64,000 nucleotides of DNA, from NCBI RefSeq assembly GCF_007744075.1, contig NZ_CP036266.1, forward strand, positions 6,871,248 through 6,935,247, given 5' to 3'. Both the position numbers and the translations under genes were made by a program. Shown here in pieces: positions 61,705 through 64,000 of this stretch; within the stretch, counting starts at the first letter, position 1, and every line of letters begins with the position of its first letter. The DNA is from Gimesia chilikensis. GTDB taxonomy: Bacteria; Planctomycetota; Planctomycetia; Planctomycetales; Planctomycetaceae. Below the pieces are notes generated by a model. That model worked only from the letters and a program-made list of their open reading frames with translations. It had not been told where the DNA came from and made no database searches.

Positions 61705-63399
61705 TCAGTTCACGCGTGGAGGACGACCATTATTCTTGGCTACATGACTGCCCCAGACCAGCAGATTTTTACTACAGTCATCGCGATCGATCAGAACTTC
61801 AATAAAAGCAGGACCATTATGCGACTTTGCCGTTTTGATCGCCTCATCCAGTTCACCTTCGGTCGCCGCTTTACCACTCCAGCCATTGCCGTCCGCAGCA
61901 TTGAAAACATGAACCAGATCAGCGTAGTTCCAGTTCTTGATATTGTTATACGGTCCGTCGTGAATTTCGACTTCGATGGTGTAACCGCCATTATTGATCA
62001 GGAAGATGATCGGATTCAGGTTGTACCGGATGATGGTTGAAATTTCCTGTGCGGTCAGCTGGAACGAGCCATCGCCGATCAATGCAATGGGCCGTCGTTC
62101 CGGCGCCCCGATACAGTATCCCAGCAGCGCTCCCACAGACCAGCCGATGGAACCGTATTGCATCTGGATTTCAAATCGGGATCCGGTCGGCAGATTGAGC
62201 TGCATACCGTTGAACCAGGAATCTCCCGTTTCTGCAATGACGGCTGAATCTGCGGTCAGCATCTGTTGGACACGCGAAACCAGCTGTCGGGTCGAGAGAG
62301 GCGTCTCGGGGGCACCAGCAGATAGTGCAGGCGGATCTTCCTGAATTCGTTTATAAGCGACCATGGAAGCATCGTTGGCTGTGATGCGGGGAGCCAGTTG
62401 CTCAAGGAACTCGGACAGTTTCACATTACTAAAAGTCTGATTCGGGCAGACTACGCTGTTGGGGCGAGCCTGAATCACCTTACTCGGGTCTACCAGTGCG
62501 GCGTGTCCCGTTGTCGTGTAATCGGTGAAAGTCGGGCCGGCGAACAGGCAGAGATCTGAAGAATCGACGATTTCGCCACAGCCAGGCGATCCGACAGGCC
62601 CCCAGTAAATGCCCATGTAATTCGGATGCTGTTCGTCAAAAAAGCCCTTGGCATTGGGCATACTGGCAATCGCGTAGCCTGAGGCATCAGCCAGCTTGTG
62701 AAAATTTTCCTCGGCTCCAAAGGAACGGAGCTTGACCCCCGAGACCAGAACGGGCTTGGCTGCGTTGTTGAGCAGATTCGCCACATGATCGACGGCTGCT
62801 TTGAGCGATACAGGGTCGCTGGCAGTGGGACCTCCAAAGGAGCGAACATTTGGTTTGGAGGTGATTGCATCCGCAATGTTGCAGGCGATTTCAATGTAGA
62901 CCGGCTTACGAAACCGCAGGGCGGTCTGAATCGCATGGTCGATTTTCGTTGGAGCTTCATGGGGATCGCGGATCGTGACCGCTTCCGCTGTCACTTTGGA
63001 AAAGATATCTCGCTGGTAATCATAGTCCAGTTTCCCCAGTGTGTGATGCAACATTTCGAATTCGGCTTCAGAATTCGTATTCGGGCCGCCGGAAACAGCG
63101 ATGACAGGCAGGTCTTCCGCATACGCTCCGGCAACAGCATTGAGCAGGCTCAGACCACCGACACTGTAAGTTACGAACACGGCACTGGCTCCACCGGTGG
63201 CCCGGGCATATCCGTCTGCAGCATAGCCGGCATTCAATTCATTACAGCAGGAGATCATCTCCAGATTCTTATTCTCCAGGATCCGGTCCAGCAGAACCAG
63301 GTTGTAGTCTCCCGGGACGGCGAAGTAATGCTTCAAGCCGATTTCTTCGAGACGGTCAGCCAGATAAGAACCGACGGTGGTGGTACAATGGTCAGTCAT
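61705..63399 (-). CDS. pdc: Pyruvate decarboxylase (ThDP-dependent)
   Basis: The 564-residue cytoplasmic enzyme would convert pyruvate to acetaldehyde and CO2. It has the PDC pattern: an N-terminal Pyr domain with [20 protein letters not shown] and the conserved Glu in [16 protein letters not shown] (near 53). The active-site pair His-His in LHHTLG lies near 115-116. The PP domain has the ThDP motif [19 protein letters not shown], ending in [20 protein letters not shown]. Length and the [13 protein letters not shown] block are typical of PDC rather than acetolactate synthase; indolepyruvate decarboxylase is a possible alternative. Ethanol or acetaldehyde formation in planctomycetes is uncommon. 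It lies directly downstream of the malic enzyme gene. Confidence 0.85.
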   Translation of the reverse strand: MTDHCTTTVGSYLADRLEEIGLKHYFAVPGDYNLVLLDRILENKNLEMISCCNELNAGYAADGYARATGGASAVFVTYSVGGLSLLNAVAGAYAEDLPVIAVSGGPNTNSEAEFEMLHHTLGKLDYDYQRDIFSKVTAEAVTIRDPHEAPTKIDHAIQTALRFRKPVYIEIACNIADAITSKPNVRSFGGPTASDPVSLKAAVDHVANLLNNAAKPVLVSGVKLRSFGAEENFHKLADASGYAIASMPNAKGFFDEQHPNYMGIYWGPVGSPGCGEIVDSSDLCLFAGPTFTDYTTTGHAALVDPSKVIQARPNSVVCPNQTFSNVKLSEFLEQLAPRITANDASMVAYKRIQEDPPALSAGAPETPLSTRQLVSRVQQMLTADSAVIAETGDSWFNGMQLNLPTGSRFEIQMQYGSIGWSVGALLGYCIGAPERRPIALIGDGSFQLTAQEISTIIRYNLNPIIFLINNGGYTIEVEIHDGPYNNIKNWNYADLVHVFNAADGNGWSGKAATEGELDEAIKTAKSHNGPAFIEVLIDRDDCSKNLLVWGSHVAKNNGRPPRVN

Positions 63400-63445
63400 G
63401 AGTATTCCTTACAGACAAAAAATGCTGGCGAGACGATCAGTCGAA

Positions 63446-64000
63446 TTAGAGAGACTTGTATTCGGGTTTCCACATGGTTTCTTCGATCCGCTGATCGATT
63501 TCCTCTGCGGTCAGGGAATCTGCGACTTCCGCATCAATGGCTGCCTGCGCGACAGCCCGGGCAATGGACCGGCCCACGTCGCGGATAATCGTCAGAGAAG
63601 GGAGTAGCGAAGCCGTCGGATCCTTGAGGGCCGGAGAGGCCTCTTTTAAGGCAAACGCTGCCGCCATGAACATGGAATCGGTAACCCGTCGCGCCCGGGA
63701 AGCCCGAATCCCCAGTCCCATCGCAGGGAAGATGTAACTGTTATTACACTGGGCGATTACATGGGTCACACCATTATATTCCACTGGATCGAAGGGGCTG
63801 CCGGTGGCGATGACGGCTTTGCCGTCCGTCCATTTCAACAGGTCTTCGGGTGTGGCTTCTGCCCGTGAGGTTGGATTCGAAAGCGGAAAGATGACGGGAT
63901 GTTCTTCGTGGCTGGCCATTTCCCGGATAATCTCTTCGGTAAATGCGCCCGTCTGTCCCGTGGCGCCGACCAGGACGCCTGGTTTTGCATTGCGGACGAC
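63446..64000 (-). CDS. NAD-dependent malic enzyme, C-terminal part (start beyond window)
   Basis: The frame is open to the window end, so the N-terminal part is missing. The visible 184 residues match the malic enzyme NAD-binding domain, with KPGVLVGATGQTGAFTEEI and HPVIFPLSNPTSRAEATPED. IATGSPFDPVEYNG and CNNSYIFPAMGLGIRASRAR follow. The C-terminus has EIDQRIEETMWKPEY. The enzyme oxidises malate to pyruvate, which would feed the pyruvate decarboxylase encoded 46 bases downstream. NAD versus NADP use cannot be decided from this part. Confidence 0.88.
   Translation of the reverse strand, partial: VVRNAKPGVLVGATGQTGAFTEEIIREMASHEEHPVIFPLSNPTSRAEATPEDLLKWTDGKAVIATGSPFDPVEYNGVTHVIAQCNNSYIFPAMGLGIRASRARRVTDSMFMAAAFALKEASPALKDPTASLLPSLTIIRDVGRSIARAVAQAAIDAEVADSLTAEEIDQRIEETMWKPEYKSL

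Noticed and set aside
62698-63588. 296-codon plus-strand frame opposite pyruvate decarboxylase
   Set aside because: Antisense shadow of a confidently recognised enzyme gene.
1-64000. tRNA, rRNA, CRISPR arrays, insertion sequences, prophage
   Set aside because: Scanned by eye on both strands; no cloverleaf, repeat-spacer array or transposase frame was recognised. A covariance-model search could still find a small RNA I missed.

Overview
The window looks like chromosomal DNA of a planctomycete of the Gimesia/Planctomyces type. That assignment is an inference from gene content. The markers are a cytochrome-type DUF1549/DUF1553 protein paired with a Tat-exported DUF1501 protein, a TIGR03009-type secreted protein, many lipoproteins and planctomycete-style secreted proteins, and a type II secretion cluster with a very large secretin. 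BamD-like and LptE-like lipoproteins indicate a diderm envelope. No rRNA, tRNA, CRISPR array, insertion sequence or prophage was recognised.

Layout. 1-2.9 kb: a three-gene MNIO (DUF692) RiPP-type operon. It encodes a Cys- and His-rich precursor with a Tat/lipoprotein leader, then an intrinsic terminator, then the MNIO enzyme and its DUF2063 partner (bufferin-like). 3.2-5.4 kb: a peptidoglycan amidase lipoprotein, an alpha/beta-hydrolase relative that lacks its nucleophile, and a small Tyr-rich secreted protein. 5.6-9.8 kb: recO, two outer-membrane assembly lipoproteins and a TIGR03009-PASTA protein. 9.8-11.2 kb, minus strand: smpB and a membrane PH-domain protein. 11.6-19 kb: the DUF1549/1553-DUF1501 pair, a SASA esterase and a U32 family (TrhP-like) protein.

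19-39.6 kb, minus strand, carries a type II secretion locus. In transcription order it holds a large repeat protein with secretin-type N domains but no pore, then gspE, F, G, H, I, J, K, a PilM-PilN (GspL-like) fusion, a PilO-Ig-GspC/PilP-like fusion, a 1331-residue secretin and a tightly linked lipoprotein. A BON-domain protein follows. No prepilin peptidase is present here.

40-52.8 kb: an EF-hand protein, a large planctomycete protein of unknown role, a membrane-fused spermidine-synthase-like protein, an M28 peptidase with two PDZ domains, a neutral ceramidase-like enzyme, an orphan DNA methyltransferase and small proteins. 53-59.6 kb: a compact biosynthesis-like cluster. On the minus strand it has a DUF2156 aminoacyl/acyl transferase, an E2-like acyltransferase with an altered catalytic motif, an acyl carrier protein and an AMP ligase. 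Divergent from these are an Fe(II)/2-oxoglutarate oxygenase and a methyltransferase. 59.6-64 kb, minus strand: an FAD/NAD(P)-binding protein, an acyl-CoA thioesterase, pyruvate decarboxylase and the C-terminal part of a malic enzyme that runs off the window.

The two best candidates for undescribed biology are the Tat-lipoprotein bufferin-like operon (435-2902) and the ACP/AMP-ligase/acyltransferase cluster (53022-59565). The fused type II secretion platform (25053-28488) comes next. All assignments are by reading motifs; no database search was run.
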